A stretch of DNA of 64,000 nucleotides from Oscillospiraceae bacterium (GTDB lineage: Bacteria > Bacillota > Clostridia > Oscillospirales > Oscillospiraceae), in NCBI GenBank assembly GCA_031270395.1, contig JAISXU010000081.1:31115-95114 (forward strand), given 5' to 3'. This document shows positions 46,290 through 55,941 of the stretch, in pieces (within the stretch, counting starts at the first letter, position 1; every line of letters begins with the position of its first letter). The notes below the pieces were generated by a model, which was not told the DNA's origin, made no database searches, and saw nothing but the letters and a program-made list of their open reading frames with translations. Made by a program: the position numbers and the translations under genes.

Positions 46290-47678
46290 TCACACTACTC
46301 CTTCGTCCGCGCCCGGGACGCCGAGCACGGCCCCGAGCAAATCGGCGCCGCTCGGCCCGACGGCGCGAACATGTACGCCGAGCCGCTCCGACAGCGTTTC
46401 CAGCGTCACGTCGTCAAGAAACACACTCTCCCCGCGCCTTAGCATGGCGCGGGGTATGAGCAGCCGGTCCCCGAGTGTCTTTCCCGAAAGCTGCGCTATG
46501 ATGTCCCCGCCGGTCACCAGGCCCGCCACATCCACCGACTCCCCAAAAAAGTCATTCCTTATCTCGTACACCTCGCCGGCCGCGACGCCGTAACGCTCGG
46601 CCGCGGCGCGCGTCATCTCCCGTATGAAGCCGCCGGCGGCGCGCCCCGTCGCGACTGAAAAGCCGCCGGACGTCCGCGCCCCCGCGACACTCCCGGACTC
46701 AAAAAAACCGCCGTCCAGCGCCTCGCCGAACTCGGTCAAAAGCAGCCGCATCATACCTACGCCGTTCTCAAGCTGCGGGTATCCCTCGTAAAAATCGTCG
46801 TCCGGCAGACCGCGGCCGGCCTTGATATACATCTCGTCCGCGCAGAAAGCGAAACGCGAGCCGAGTTCTCTCAAAAAAACGCCGCCCAGCTCCTCCACGA
46901 GCCGCAGCGTCTCGCGCGCGGAAGCGCCGTCAAACGCCCGCAACTCCGCGAGTCCGTCCCTGTGCCTCGTAAGTCCTACGGGCACTACCGACACGCTGGC
47001 GACTCCGGGGTACAGCCCGGCCAGCTCCGTGAGCGATTTTCGCAGCTCCGCGCCGTCGTTTACGCCGGGACAGCACACTATCTGGCAGTTTACGGTGATC
47101 CCGCCTCCGGCGAGCGCCTCGAGCTTGTCCATGATCCCGCGCGGCTTGCCGCTTCCCAGCATACGGCCGCGGACGTCCGGGTCGGTCGAATGTACCGACA
47201 CGTTGATGGGGCTGACGCGCAGACGTATCATGCGCTCCAGCTCACCCGGCGGCAGGCCGGTGAGCGTGACGTAATTCCCGTGCAGAAAACTCAGGCGCGC
47301 GTCATCGTCCTTATAGTAGAGAGTACCGCGCATACCGCGCGGTAATTGATCGACAAAGCAGAATATACACCTGTTTGAGCACGACCGCTCCGCGTCCATC
47401 AGCGGGTCGTCAAACTCCAGCCCTAATCCCGCTCCCGCCGGCTTGCGCAAACGGACGACCTTTAAGGCGCCGTCCCGTCCGAGCAGCCTGACCGTCAGCC
47501 GCGGCTCGTAGGCGGCGTACATATAGTCGAGCACGTCTTTTATCCCGCGTCCGTTTATGCTCACAAGGACGTCGCCGACCGCGATTCTCGTCTTCGAGGC
47601 CGGACTTCCCGCCTCAATGGCGCGGACGGTCTTCCCCCGCGACGCGGCGGCCGGCGCGTCGCGCCGAATAAATCGCAT
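46290..47678 (-). CDS. DUF512 / PDZ-domain radical SAM-like protein
   Basis: N-terminal PDZ; DAERSCSNRCIFCFVDQLPRGMRGTLYYKDDDARLSFLHGNYVTLT. Confidence 0.92.
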   Translation of the reverse strand: MRFIRRDAPAAASRGKTVRAIEAGSPASKTRIAVGDVLVSINGRGIKDVLDYMYAAYEPRLTVRLLGRDGALKVVRLRKPAGAGLGLEFDDPLMDAERSCSNRCIFCFVDQLPRGMRGTLYYKDDDARLSFLHGNYVTLTGLPPGELERMIRLRVSPINVSVHSTDPDVRGRMLGSGKPRGIMDKLEALAGGGITVNCQIVCCPGVNDGAELRKSLTELAGLYPGVASVSVVPVGLTRHRDGLAELRAFDGASARETLRLVEELGGVFLRELGSRFAFCADEMYIKAGRGLPDDDFYEGYPQLENGVGMMRLLLTEFGEALDGGFFESGSVAGARTSGGFSVATGRAAGGFIREMTRAAAERYGVAAGEVYEIRNDFFGESVDVAGLVTGGDIIAQLSGKTLGDRLLIPRAMLRRGESVFLDDVTLETLSERLGVHVRAVGPSGADLLGAVLGVPGADEGVV

Positions 47679-47688
47679 CCCGGTCTCT

Positions 47689-47865
47689 CTAAGCGTTCAA
47701 AACATCGCGCCCGTTATACGTCCCGCACGCCTTGCACACCCTGTGCGGCAGACGATACTGCCCGCACTTGGGGCACTTGACAATCCCCGGCGCGGTCAGC
47801 TTCCAGTGCGACGAACGCCGCTTATCCCTCCGCGCCTTTGATACCTTACCCTTTGGAACAGCCAT
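47689..47865 (-). CDS. rpmF: 50S ribosomal protein L32
   Basis: MAVPKGKVSKARRDKRRSSHWKLTAPGIVKCPKCGQYRLPHRVCKACGTYNGRDVL. Confidence 0.97.
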   Translation of the reverse strand: MAVPKGKVSKARRDKRRSSHWKLTAPGIVKCPKCGQYRLPHRVCKACGTYNGRDVLNA

Positions 47866-47932
47866 ATCGACACCTCCCGTCAAACATCATTCCCGCTGCC
47901 GCGCGGGCGCGCGCCGAATGAAGCCCGGCGCG

Positions 47933-48442
47933 TCAGATAAGTTCCTCCGTCTCCAGAAGGCGCATGAGAGGGGCCAATCTGGGGTCGGGCGCACGGACAC
48001 AGCCGCACGGTCCCTCGTTGAGGTCAGCCCCGCAGAGCTCGCACAAGCCCTTGCAGTCCTCCCGGCACAGTACCGTGGGCTCCGCGTTGAGGATGAGCTC
48101 CGTGGTTACGATATCGTCCACGTCAACGCGGTCGCCGCTGATGACGTACTTGTCGATATCCTCCCGCTCGGAGTCCTCCTCACGCACCAGCGTGACGGAT
48201 ACGCGCCTGTCAAGCGGCATGGCGAATTCCTTGAGACAGCGCGCGCAGACACACCGCGCCGAGGCGCTCACGTCCGCCGTAAGCGTCAGCAAGCCGGCGC
48301 CGTTCCTGACGGCGCCCGCCGCGCGCGGCTCGCCTATGAGCTCCAGTACCGACTCGGAGAGCAGCTCCGATAAGTCCGGCGCGCAATCAAACGGCTCCGA
48401 ACGGCCGGGAGACAGGAGCAGATCGCGCAAATCCAGAACCAT
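47933..48442 (-). CDS. YceD/DUF177 family protein
   Basis: CVCARCLKEFAMPLDRRV; CREDCKGLCELCGADLNEGPC; upstream of rpmF. Confidence 0.9.
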   Translation of the reverse strand: MVLDLRDLLLSPGRSEPFDCAPDLSELLSESVLELIGEPRAAGAVRNGAGLLTLTADVSASARCVCARCLKEFAMPLDRRVSVTLVREEDSEREDIDKYVISGDRVDVDDIVTTELILNAEPTVLCREDCKGLCELCGADLNEGPCGCVRAPDPRLAPLMRLLETEELI

Positions 48443-48572
48443 ACCACGCACCTCGCACACGTCCAAGTATTATATTGCGTCCCCGCGCCGCTTGTCAACT
48501 GTTTTTTTTGCGCCGGGTTAGCGCCGGGGTACGGTTTGCGGAGCGGTTTGCGGAGCTGTTTCGGTCGCAGCC

Positions 48573-49331
48573 CTATCTCACCATGCCGCCGTTTGCCTCG
48601 ATCGTGGCGCCCGTAACAAACGACGCCTCGTCGGAGGCGAGCCATACGGCTATGTCGGCCATCTCGTCAGGCGTCCCCGCGCGTTTCATCGGAATGTTCT
48701 CCTCGAGCTTGCGGAACATCTCCGGGTTGACGCGCGCGAGATCGGTGGCGATGAGTCCGGGCGCAAGGTTGTTCAGGCGGATATTGTACTCGGCGTACTC
48801 CTTTGCCAGAGCGCGCGTCAGGTGCTCCATGCCCGCCTTGATAAAGCAGTAGAGCGGCTCGTGCGGCGACGAGAGCGTCGCGTCGATGGACGTCACGTTT
48901 ATGACGGCGCCCCCGCGCTGCCGCCGCATTATGGGCAATATCTCCCACATCGCGTATATGCCGCCGAGCGCGTCGGTGTTTATGAGCCTGTGCCAGTCCT
49001 CTACAGTGGCGTCCTCGAACCTTATGTTGCCCAGTACGCCGGCGTTATTTACAAGTACGTCGATTTTGCCGAAGCGTTCCATCACCCCGGCGGTCAGAGA
49101 CTTTACATCCCCGTATTCCGTCACGTCGGCGCGTATGAACAGCGCCTGTCCGCCGCCGTCAGTTATGCGTTTCGTGTTGCGCTCCCCGAGCTCGGAGCGC
49201 CGCCCCGTGAGGACGGTAACGGCGCCCTCGCGGGCGAAGCGATACGCTATCGCCTCGCCGATACCGCTTGTCGCGCCGGTGATTATCGCGACGCGTCTAT
49301 CAAGTCTGCCGGCCGTATTTCCGCCACCCAT
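48573..49331 (-). CDS. SDR family NAD(P)-dependent oxidoreductase
   Basis: RVAIITGATSGIGEAIAYRFA; NNAGVLG; YCFIKAGMEHLTRALAKEYA. Confidence 0.95.
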   Translation of the reverse strand: MGGGNTAGRLDRRVAIITGATSGIGEAIAYRFAREGAVTVLTGRRSELGERNTKRITDGGGQALFIRADVTEYGDVKSLTAGVMERFGKIDVLVNNAGVLGNIRFEDATVEDWHRLINTDALGGIYAMWEILPIMRRQRGGAVINVTSIDATLSSPHEPLYCFIKAGMEHLTRALAKEYAEYNIRLNNLAPGLIATDLARVNPEMFRKLEENIPMKRAGTPDEMADIAVWLASDEASFVTGATIEANGGMVR

Positions 49332-49335
49332 GATC

Positions 49336-49719
49336 TCAGCCCTCCGTCTGGACGAGCTCCAGCCTCTCGCCGGACGGCCCTCTGAAGAAGAAAAAACCGC
49401 CTCCCGGCATTATGACCGGCTCGTCCATGAGACATTCGACGCCGAGCCCGCGCAGACGCTTCGCTCCGGCGCGCACATCGGGAACCGATATGCCGATGAG
49501 CTCTATCACCCCGTCGCCGCGTCCGGGCCGCGCGTCCGGAGCGGTGTGCCTTACAAACTCTATGACATCGCCCCGGTACTGTACGCGCGCTATCTCAATG
49601 CCCTGCGACTCCAGCGCCTCGCGCATCACGAACTCAAAACCGAGTACGCGTGTGTAAAAATCCACGGATTTATCCAGATCGTCCGAGACGACGCAGACGT
49701 GGTCTATACCCTTTCCCAT
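49336..49719 (-). CDS. VOC (glyoxalase/bleomycin resistance) family protein
   Basis: IDHVCVVSDDLDKSVDFYTRVLGFEFV; FFFRGPSGERLELVQ. Confidence 0.92.
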   Translation of the reverse strand: MGKGIDHVCVVSDDLDKSVDFYTRVLGFEFVMREALESQGIEIARVQYRGDVIEFVRHTAPDARPGRGDGVIELIGISVPDVRAGAKRLRGLGVECLMDEPVIMPGGGFFFFRGPSGERLELVQTEG

Positions 49720-49725
49720 CAGTCA

Positions 49726-50898
49726 TTACCCCCTGTCATAAGCTCTGGAGAGGAATTCCGTCACGTCCGCCGCCGTCACCTCGCGCGGGCAGTGGACAAA
49801 CGGATACGGCTCCATGATTCGCGGAACGGCGGCCAGCAGTTCCCCGCGTGAACAGTAATCCGACAGTTTTGGAAAGCCTATCTTCCCGTACAGGCCGATC
49901 ACAGCCTCGCGCGCCGCCGCGCCTATCGTCTCGGGGGGCGCTCCCTCCGGAACATCGCCGCCGAGCAGCCGCGCCACGGTCGCCACGCGCTCCGGCAGCG
50001 CCGGCGCCACGAATTCAAGTCCCTCCGGGAGCGTCATACCGCACGCCGCGCCGTGCGGTATGTGGAACAGCATGCCGATGATGAGTCCTATCTCGTGCGG
50101 TATGTGGCAGAACGGCCCCATGAGACCGAGCCCGCCGAGCGTCGCCGCGAGCTGGACGCCCTCGCGGGCGGCGGGATCGCCGGGGTCGTCGAATACGCGC
50201 GGCAGACTAGCGCCAATGAGCGCTATCGCGCGCTCCGTCAGGACGTCGCTTATCGCGTTGGGCTTATTCGACGTGTACGCCTCTGCCGCGTGACACAGCG
50301 CGTCGACCGCCGTCGTCGCCGTGACGCCGGGCGGGAGCCCGAGCGTCAGTTCGGGATCGACTATGCCGAGATTCGACATGCAAGGTACGTTGTGCTTCTC
50401 ATTTGTGGCGGAATCGGTTATTACGCCGCCGGGCGTCGCCTCGCTGCCCGTTCCGGCCGTAGTCGGGATGACGATTATCGGGTACATCTTCGACTCGTCG
50501 GGTACGACGTCCTCGTGCGCGAGGTAGTAGCGCGAGATGGGCGGCGGATTAGTAAGAAGTATCTTCGCCGCCTTGCCCGTGTCGAGACTGCTGCCGCCGC
50601 CCACGGCGACGACGCCGTCCACGCCCTCACGCACACCGAGCGCCGCGGCCGCCTCGCACGACCAGTCGGGCGGGTCGGACTGCGCCTCGTCGAAGATCAC
50701 GGCGCCTATTCCCGCGGCCTGTATGCTGCCGAGCACCTTATCCAGAATACCGGCCGACTTTACGCCGGCGTCGCACACGACGAGCGCCTTTGTGACCCCC
50801 AGACGCCGAAGCTCCTCGCCCGTGCGCCTGTGTGTCCCGCGTCCGAACAGTATCGGGTTGCGCGTCGCCAGACACGTGCTTGTTTGCTGTTCGCTCAT
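49726..50898 (-). CDS. Iron-containing alcohol dehydrogenase
   Basis: VAVGGGSSLDTGKAAKIL; PTTAGTGSEATPGGVITD; DALCHAAEAYTSNKPN. Confidence 0.95.
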   Translation of the reverse strand: MSEQQTSTCLATRNPILFGRGTHRRTGEELRRLGVTKALVVCDAGVKSAGILDKVLGSIQAAGIGAVIFDEAQSDPPDWSCEAAAALGVREGVDGVVAVGGGSSLDTGKAAKILLTNPPPISRYYLAHEDVVPDESKMYPIIVIPTTAGTGSEATPGGVITDSATNEKHNVPCMSNLGIVDPELTLGLPPGVTATTAVDALCHAAEAYTSNKPNAISDVLTERAIALIGASLPRVFDDPGDPAAREGVQLAATLGGLGLMGPFCHIPHEIGLIIGMLFHIPHGAACGMTLPEGLEFVAPALPERVATVARLLGGDVPEGAPPETIGAAAREAVIGLYGKIGFPKLSDYCSRGELLAAVPRIMEPYPFVHCPREVTAADVTEFLSRAYDRG

Positions 50899-50974
50899 TC
50901 GCGATACCCCCTTTACGGGTACATGCTACACCGGGACTTGCCGGTTGTCAACAATAAACTCGTGTCCGGGCGGT

Positions 50975-51841
50975 TTAGTCATGTAAACGCGGGTTGACGA
51001 CCTCGATGTGCGGATAGGCAAAATCCAGACCGGCCGCCTTGAACCGGTGGTACGTCTCCAATAATATGTCGTTTTTCATGTCGAGCGACAGGCTGAAATC
51101 CTTTACCCACACGCGCGCGCGTATTATGACAGCCGAATCGGCCAGCTCATTTACGAGAACGCGCACGGACGGCACGCCCGCCGTGATCTCCTCCGGCGTT
51201 CGGACGTCGAAATATAGGGGATGCATCAGTATGACGTCGCGTATGGTCTCGATAGCGAGGTCTATGTCGGAGTCGTACGTCACGCTGAAATCGAGAAACA
51301 TACATATTTTGCGGTCTGAAAAGCTCGAATTTTCTATCGAGCTGCGGTTTATGACGCCGTTGGGTATGATGAGCCGCCTGTTCTCGAAAGTGCGTATGAC
51401 GGTGTGGCGCAGCGTCACCTCCTCGACGGTGCCGGAGATGTCGCGGTCGATGTAGCGTATCACGTCGCCTATCCGGAACGGGTGCGAGAATATGATAACG
51501 ACGCCGCCGAAGATGTTCCCTATCGTCTCCTGACACGCTATGCCGAGCACGACCGCGGCGATTCCGGAGCTCGCCAACAGAGTGCTCACCGACGTCTTTA
51601 CATTGCCGGACAGCACGCTCATGCCCGCCAGGATATATACGGCGATCAGCAGACCATACCGGATTAGCCTAAGGTAACCATGACTCCTGCCACTGATCGA
51701 CCTATGCTTCAGCGTCCTTTTGAATACGATGTTGATCACTTTTACGAGAATAACCGTGACGAGAATGACCGCCGCCGCCCTGATGGCGAAATTGAGCGTG
51801 GCGTCTTTCGTGAGACCGAGACGGTTAAGCAGCTCTTCCAT
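50975..51841 (-). CDS. MscS-family mechanosensitive ion channel
   Basis: LLASSGIAAVVLGIACQETIGNIFGGVVIIFSHPFRIGDVIRY; IIPNGVINRSSIEN. Confidence 0.94.
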   Translation of the reverse strand: MEELLNRLGLTKDATLNFAIRAAAVILVTVILVKVINIVFKRTLKHRSISGRSHGYLRLIRYGLLIAVYILAGMSVLSGNVKTSVSTLLASSGIAAVVLGIACQETIGNIFGGVVIIFSHPFRIGDVIRYIDRDISGTVEEVTLRHTVIRTFENRRLIIPNGVINRSSIENSSFSDRKICMFLDFSVTYDSDIDLAIETIRDVILMHPLYFDVRTPEEITAGVPSVRVLVNELADSAVIIRARVWVKDFSLSLDMKNDILLETYHRFKAAGLDFAYPHIEVVNPRLHD

Positions 51842-51856
51842 TCAAAACGCCCCGCC

Positions 51857-52783
51857 CTATGCCACGCGCTTTGCCCCGAACCACGTCCTCGTATAATACG
51901 CGCTGTCCAGACGGCTTATTATCACCCCGGTAGACGACGTTGACGCGTGTATGAATTCCTGATCGCCGATATATATTCCCACATGTGTCACGCTGTTTCC
52001 GTTCGACGAGAAGAACACCAGATCCCCCGCACCAAGCTCCGATTTTTCGATATGTACGCCGTTGTCCCTGTACTGGCCGGAGGCGTTTCGCGTCAGCGAG
52101 ATGCCGAAGCTCTTGTAAACATACGACGTAAAGCCGGAACAGTCGAAGCCGGACGGCGACGCGCCTCCGTACACATACCGGCTGCCGAGATATTCAAGCG
52201 CGTAATCCACCAGATCGTTTCCCGTTTTGGAGTGGGCGGGCGCGGGCGACGTCTTCGCGGCGGTGCGCTTTGTCGTGCTGTCGGGCTGGTAGCTCGACAC
52301 GATTTTCATATAGTCGGAGCGTATGTAACCGGTGAGTCCGTCATGGCGCACCTTATACCAGCCGCTGTTTATGCCGATGACGCTCATGGACGTCCCGCTG
52401 TTGTAATAGCCGAGCGGGTCGGCGACCGTCGAAGGACTCTCCCTTATGTACACCGAATCGCCCGTCAACTTGCCGGTGGCGGTGAAGTTTTCCGCCGTCA
52501 GCACGTCTCTGAAAAACTCCGACTTGGCGTAACCCTCGGTTCCGTTGAAATTGATGCGGAACCACTCGCTGTTTGTCTTCTCCAGTATGACGACTATGTC
52601 GCTGTCGTCGAGCGTGGCGACAATGGAATTCGACATACCCGGCCCCGACCGGACGTTCAACTGCGTCGCCTCAACCGTCGCCGCGCCGTAGGCCAGATTG
52701 GCGGCCGAGGCTGTCAGGGTAAACGCCGACGACAGGACGACAGCGGCAATTATGACGGAGAGAAAACTTTTCGCGATTTTCAT
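51857..52783 (-). CDS. Secreted NlpC/P60 endopeptidase with SH3 domains
   Basis: Signal peptide; SH3b LNVRSGPGMSNSIVATL; ALEYLGSRYVYGGASPSGFDCSGFTSYVYKSFGISLTRNASGQ. Confidence 0.93.
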   Translation of the reverse strand: MKIAKSFLSVIIAAVVLSSAFTLTASAANLAYGAATVEATQLNVRSGPGMSNSIVATLDDSDIVVILEKTNSEWFRINFNGTEGYAKSEFFRDVLTAENFTATGKLTGDSVYIRESPSTVADPLGYYNSGTSMSVIGINSGWYKVRHDGLTGYIRSDYMKIVSSYQPDSTTKRTAAKTSPAPAHSKTGNDLVDYALEYLGSRYVYGGASPSGFDCSGFTSYVYKSFGISLTRNASGQYRDNGVHIEKSELGAGDLVFFSSNGNSVTHVGIYIGDQEFIHASTSSTGVIISRLDSAYYTRTWFGAKRVA

Positions 52784-52868
52784 TTGAATTGCTTTCCTTT
52801 CAGACGATTTACCGGAGACCGAACGCGTCGCGGCGGCGGCTGTCACGCCGGACGGACAGGCCACCGTG

Positions 52869-53174
52869 TTACTTTCCCGACAGCGCCCTGTCCAACCAGA
52901 CCGACGCCACGTCAATCGCCTCAAACAGGCTCGTCTTTTCGCTTTTTTTGACGACCCTGTCGCGGGATTTGAGCTTTGGGTCGGTGTATTGAAGCTGGAC
53001 AATCACCCTCGACGGGAGATCGAGCTCGCCGGACTTTTTTGTCTCCGTCACTTGGAGCATGATGATGTACTTGTCCGACATGCTGCCGTAGTATATAAAA
53101 TTGTCTTTCCTGCGCAGCGGATGCCCCTTATATTCAAGGGCGACGCGGCTGCCGGTCGTCGTAGAAGCGGGCAT
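52869..53174 (-). CDS. Hypothetical protein (no family recognised)
   Basis: ORF with RBS (GGAGG) and consensus promoter with A-tract upstream. Confidence 0.65.
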   Translation of the reverse strand: MPASTTTGSRVALEYKGHPLRRKDNFIYYGSMSDKYIIMLQVTETKKSGELDLPSRVIVQLQYTDPKLKSRDRVVKKSEKTSLFEAIDVASVWLDRALSGK

Positions 53175-53205
53175 ACGCTACCTCCATTCGGATTGTTGTA
53201 AATGA

Positions 53206-53234
53206 ATTGTAACACCTTGTTTCCGCCGTGTCAA
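53206..53234 (-). promoter_or_regulatory. Consensus sigma-A promoter with upstream A-tract (UP-element-like) for the 52869-53174 gene
   Basis: Minus strand TTGACA (53229-53234) - 17 nt - TACAAT (53206-53211), preceded by A-rich tract (T-rich on plus strand 53235-53280). Confidence 0.8.
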
Positions 53235-53329
53235 TATTTTTTTTTGATTTTTTTAATTTTTTTAGATTTATTTTTTGGGATTTTCTGATCCGCGCGAAAA
53301 TTTGTCTCATTCATCCGCACAATAACCGG

Positions 53330-53356
53330 AAACACCGCGCGCTTCGCGCGGTGTTT
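53330..53356. terminator. Hairpin AAACACCGCGCG-CTT-CGCGCGGTGTTT downstream of tex (probable terminator)
   Basis: Perfect 12 bp stem, 3 nt loop. Confidence 0.6.
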
Positions 53357-53384
53357 TGTCCCATCCGTGCGGCGGAACGAGAGC

Positions 53385-53430
53385 ACCGCGGGCGACCGAG
53401 GGCGGTCGCCCCTACAGGACGGGGATGCGA
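53385..53430. repeat. Dispersed palindromic repeat ACCGCGGGCGACCGAGGGCGGTCGCCCCTACAGGACGGGGATGCG
   Basis: Near-identical to 60659-60690 (same strand) and 61195-61239 (opposite strand). Confidence 0.85.
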
Positions 53431-53475
53431 ATCCCTGCCGGAGGCATGCCAAAAGAGAAGCCCTCCCCCCACCCT

Positions 53476-55605
53476 CTATTTCCCCTCGACCATTGTCAGC
53501 GAAATCTTGCCTCGCTCTTTGTCAATGCCGCTGACCCAGACCTTCACCGTGTCGCCGACAGCGACGACCTCGCTCGGGTGACGGATAAAGCGGTTTGCCA
53601 TTTTGCTGACGTGAACAAGCCCGTCCTGTTTCACGCCAATGTCCACGAACGCGCCGAAATCAACGACGTTGCGGACTGTTCCGGTAAGCTCCATTCCGGC
53701 GGTCAGGTCGTCAAACGATCTCACAGAGCGGCTGAACACCACGGGCGGCGCATCATCACGCGGGTCACGTCCCGGCTTTTGCAGCTCCGCCACAATGTCG
53801 CGCAGCGTCGGCAAGCCTACTCCGAGCTTGGCGGACAGCGCGGGCAAATCGCAGTCAAGACCGAGCTCTAACAGCTTTTCGGCGGCGGCGTAGCTTTCGG
53901 GGTGGACGCCTGTGTTGTCGAGCATGTTCCCGCCGTCGCGGATCCGCAGGAAGCCCGCGCATTGCTTGAACGCCTTATCGCCGAGCTTAGGCACTTTTTT
54001 GAGCAGCTTGCGGTCGACAAACGCGCCGTTCGTCTCGCGATAGGCGACTATGTTTTTCGCGACAGCATTGCCGATTCCCGCGACATACGACAGCAAGCTC
54101 GCGCTTGCAGTGTTCAGGTCAACGCCGACGCGGTTGACGACGTTTTCAACCACGCCCGTCAGCGCGGCGTCAAGCGCGGTCTGGTTGACGTCGTGCTGGT
54201 ACTGCCCGACGCCCATCGACTTTGGCGGGATTTTGACGAGCTCCGCAAGCGGGTCTTGAAGCCGTCTGCCGAGACTCATCGCGCCGCGAGTGGTCACATC
54301 CAAATCGGGGTACTCCTCGCTCGCGAGCTTTGACGCGGAATAGACAGACGCGCCCGCCTCGTTAACAATTGTGTACTGTATCGTCAAGCCCGACCTTTCA
54401 ATGAAATTCGCGACGGTCTCCTCCGTTTCCCGCGAACCCGTGCCGTTGCCGATAACAATCACATTGATGCCGTACTTGGCGGCGTAGTTTTTCAAAGCCA
54501 CCTCCGTTCCGGCGATATCGGACTTCGGCGGCGTGGGATAGATCGTCGTATAGTCTAAGAGCTTGCCATGTTCGTCGAGTACCGCGACCTTACAGCCTGT
54601 ACGGTATCCGGGGTCGATCGCGATTACCCTCGCGCCCTTGACGGGCCGCTGTGACAGAAGATTTTCCGTATTCCTTGCAAATACCTTGATAGCGTCAATT
54701 TCGGCGCGTTCGGTGAGCTCGTTTCGCATCTCGCGTTCCAGGCCCGGCGCGATTATCCGCTTGTAGCTGTCGGCAAGCGTGGTTTCGAGAAGCTCGGTAA
54801 ATATGCTCCGCCGGGTGATAACACGCCGTTTCAGCATACTGACCGCCGTCTCCGTTTCGGTCTGCACCTTGACCTTTAGCTTGCCCTCTTTTTCGCCGCG
54901 ATTGATAGCCAGCACACGGTGGTTCGGGATTTTGAGAATCAGTTCGCTGAAATCGTAGTACATCTCATAAACGGTCTTTTCCCTCTTATCGGTGGCTTCG
55001 GCGGACCCGTCGGCTTCGGCGCGTCTTGACTGCATCTCGCCGCGCTTGCGCGTGAAGTCGCGCAGCATTGCCGTGACCTCCGCATCGTCCGCGACCCGTT
55101 CCGCGATAATGTCAAGCGCGCCGTGCAACGCGGCCTCGGCGGTGTCGAAGCCGCGCTCAACATTGATGAACGGCGCCGCGAGCTTCAACGTGTCGCCGCT
55201 CGTCAGTTTTTGCTCCATAATCGTGTCGGCAAGCGGCTCTAACCCCGCCTCTTTCGCCTTTGACGCCCGTGTGGCGCGTTTCTTTTTGAACGGCTTGTAC
55301 AAATCCTCTACGCGCTGTAACATAGCGGCGGACTCTATATCGGCTTGCAGCTCCGGCGTCAGCTTGCCCTGCTCGTCAATCAGCCTGATTATCTCCTGCT
55401 TGCGGGCTTCGAGGTTTCGCAGATGTGCCAGCCGCTCGTCAAGCTCGCGGAGCGTTACGTCGGAGAGTGCGCCCGTCGCCTCCTTGCGGTAGCGGGCGAT
55501 GAACGGAATCGTGTTACCGTCGTCAATCAGCGCGATTGTAGAGCTGACCTGCGCCTGGGTCAGCTTGAACTCCGCGGCAAGCGCAGAGGGAATATTCAAC
55601 ATCAA
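53476..55605 (-). CDS. tex: Tex family S1 RNA-binding transcription accessory protein
   Basis: TIPFIARYRKEATGALSDVTLRELDERL; VIAIDPGYRTGCKVAVLD; VGQYQHDVNQ; C-terminal S1 domain. Confidence 0.95.
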   Translation of the reverse strand: MMLNIPSALAAEFKLTQAQVSSTIALIDDGNTIPFIARYRKEATGALSDVTLRELDERLAHLRNLEARKQEIIRLIDEQGKLTPELQADIESAAMLQRVEDLYKPFKKKRATRASKAKEAGLEPLADTIMEQKLTSGDTLKLAAPFINVERGFDTAEAALHGALDIIAERVADDAEVTAMLRDFTRKRGEMQSRRAEADGSAEATDKREKTVYEMYYDFSELILKIPNHRVLAINRGEKEGKLKVKVQTETETAVSMLKRRVITRRSIFTELLETTLADSYKRIIAPGLEREMRNELTERAEIDAIKVFARNTENLLSQRPVKGARVIAIDPGYRTGCKVAVLDEHGKLLDYTTIYPTPPKSDIAGTEVALKNYAAKYGINVIVIGNGTGSRETEETVANFIERSGLTIQYTIVNEAGASVYSASKLASEEYPDLDVTTRGAMSLGRRLQDPLAELVKIPPKSMGVGQYQHDVNQTALDAALTGVVENVVNRVGVDLNTASASLLSYVAGIGNAVAKNIVAYRETNGAFVDRKLLKKVPKLGDKAFKQCAGFLRIRDGGNMLDNTGVHPESYAAAEKLLELGLDCDLPALSAKLGVGLPTLRDIVAELQKPGRDPRDDAPPVVFSRSVRSFDDLTAGMELTGTVRNVVDFGAFVDIGVKQDGLVHVSKMANRFIRHPSEVVAVGDTVKVWVSGIDKERGKISLTMVEGK

Positions 55606-55694
55606 CCTTTCTCCTTATCGAATAATTTCTATTCTAAGCATTGCGCATCCCCTCTTTTCATCAGTGCTTTTCTACCTATATTTTATCATATTAC

Positions 55695-55738
55695 AACAAA
55701 AAAGTCTATGATTTTCTTAATCATAGACTTTTTTGTTG
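55695..55738. terminator. Intrinsic terminator hairpin AACAAAAAAGTCTATGATT-TTCTT-AATCATAGACTTTTTTGTT
   Basis: Perfect 19 bp stem including A/T tracts (bidirectional form). Confidence 0.85.
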
Positions 55739-55870
55739 GCATGTTGACTTTTTCAGCGGGCTCAAAATGCGGGGGCGTAGTTCGTCTGCCACTGGCGATT
55801 GGTATGTTTGATGTCAAATCCAAGTGCCCTACGGGGGACGCGTCCCGAATGGCATCCCGAACGCCTGTGA

Positions 55871-55897
55871 GGGCGGGTTTCAAACCCGCCCCTACAG
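55871..55897. repeat. Palindromic repeat GGGCGGGTTTCAAACCCGCCCCTACAG (same CCCCTACAG-ended family)
   Basis: Read directly. Confidence 0.75.
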
Positions 55898-55941
55898 AAA
55901 CCGCGCACATGACATGGCGTTCCCTCACGCCCTTACTGCTG

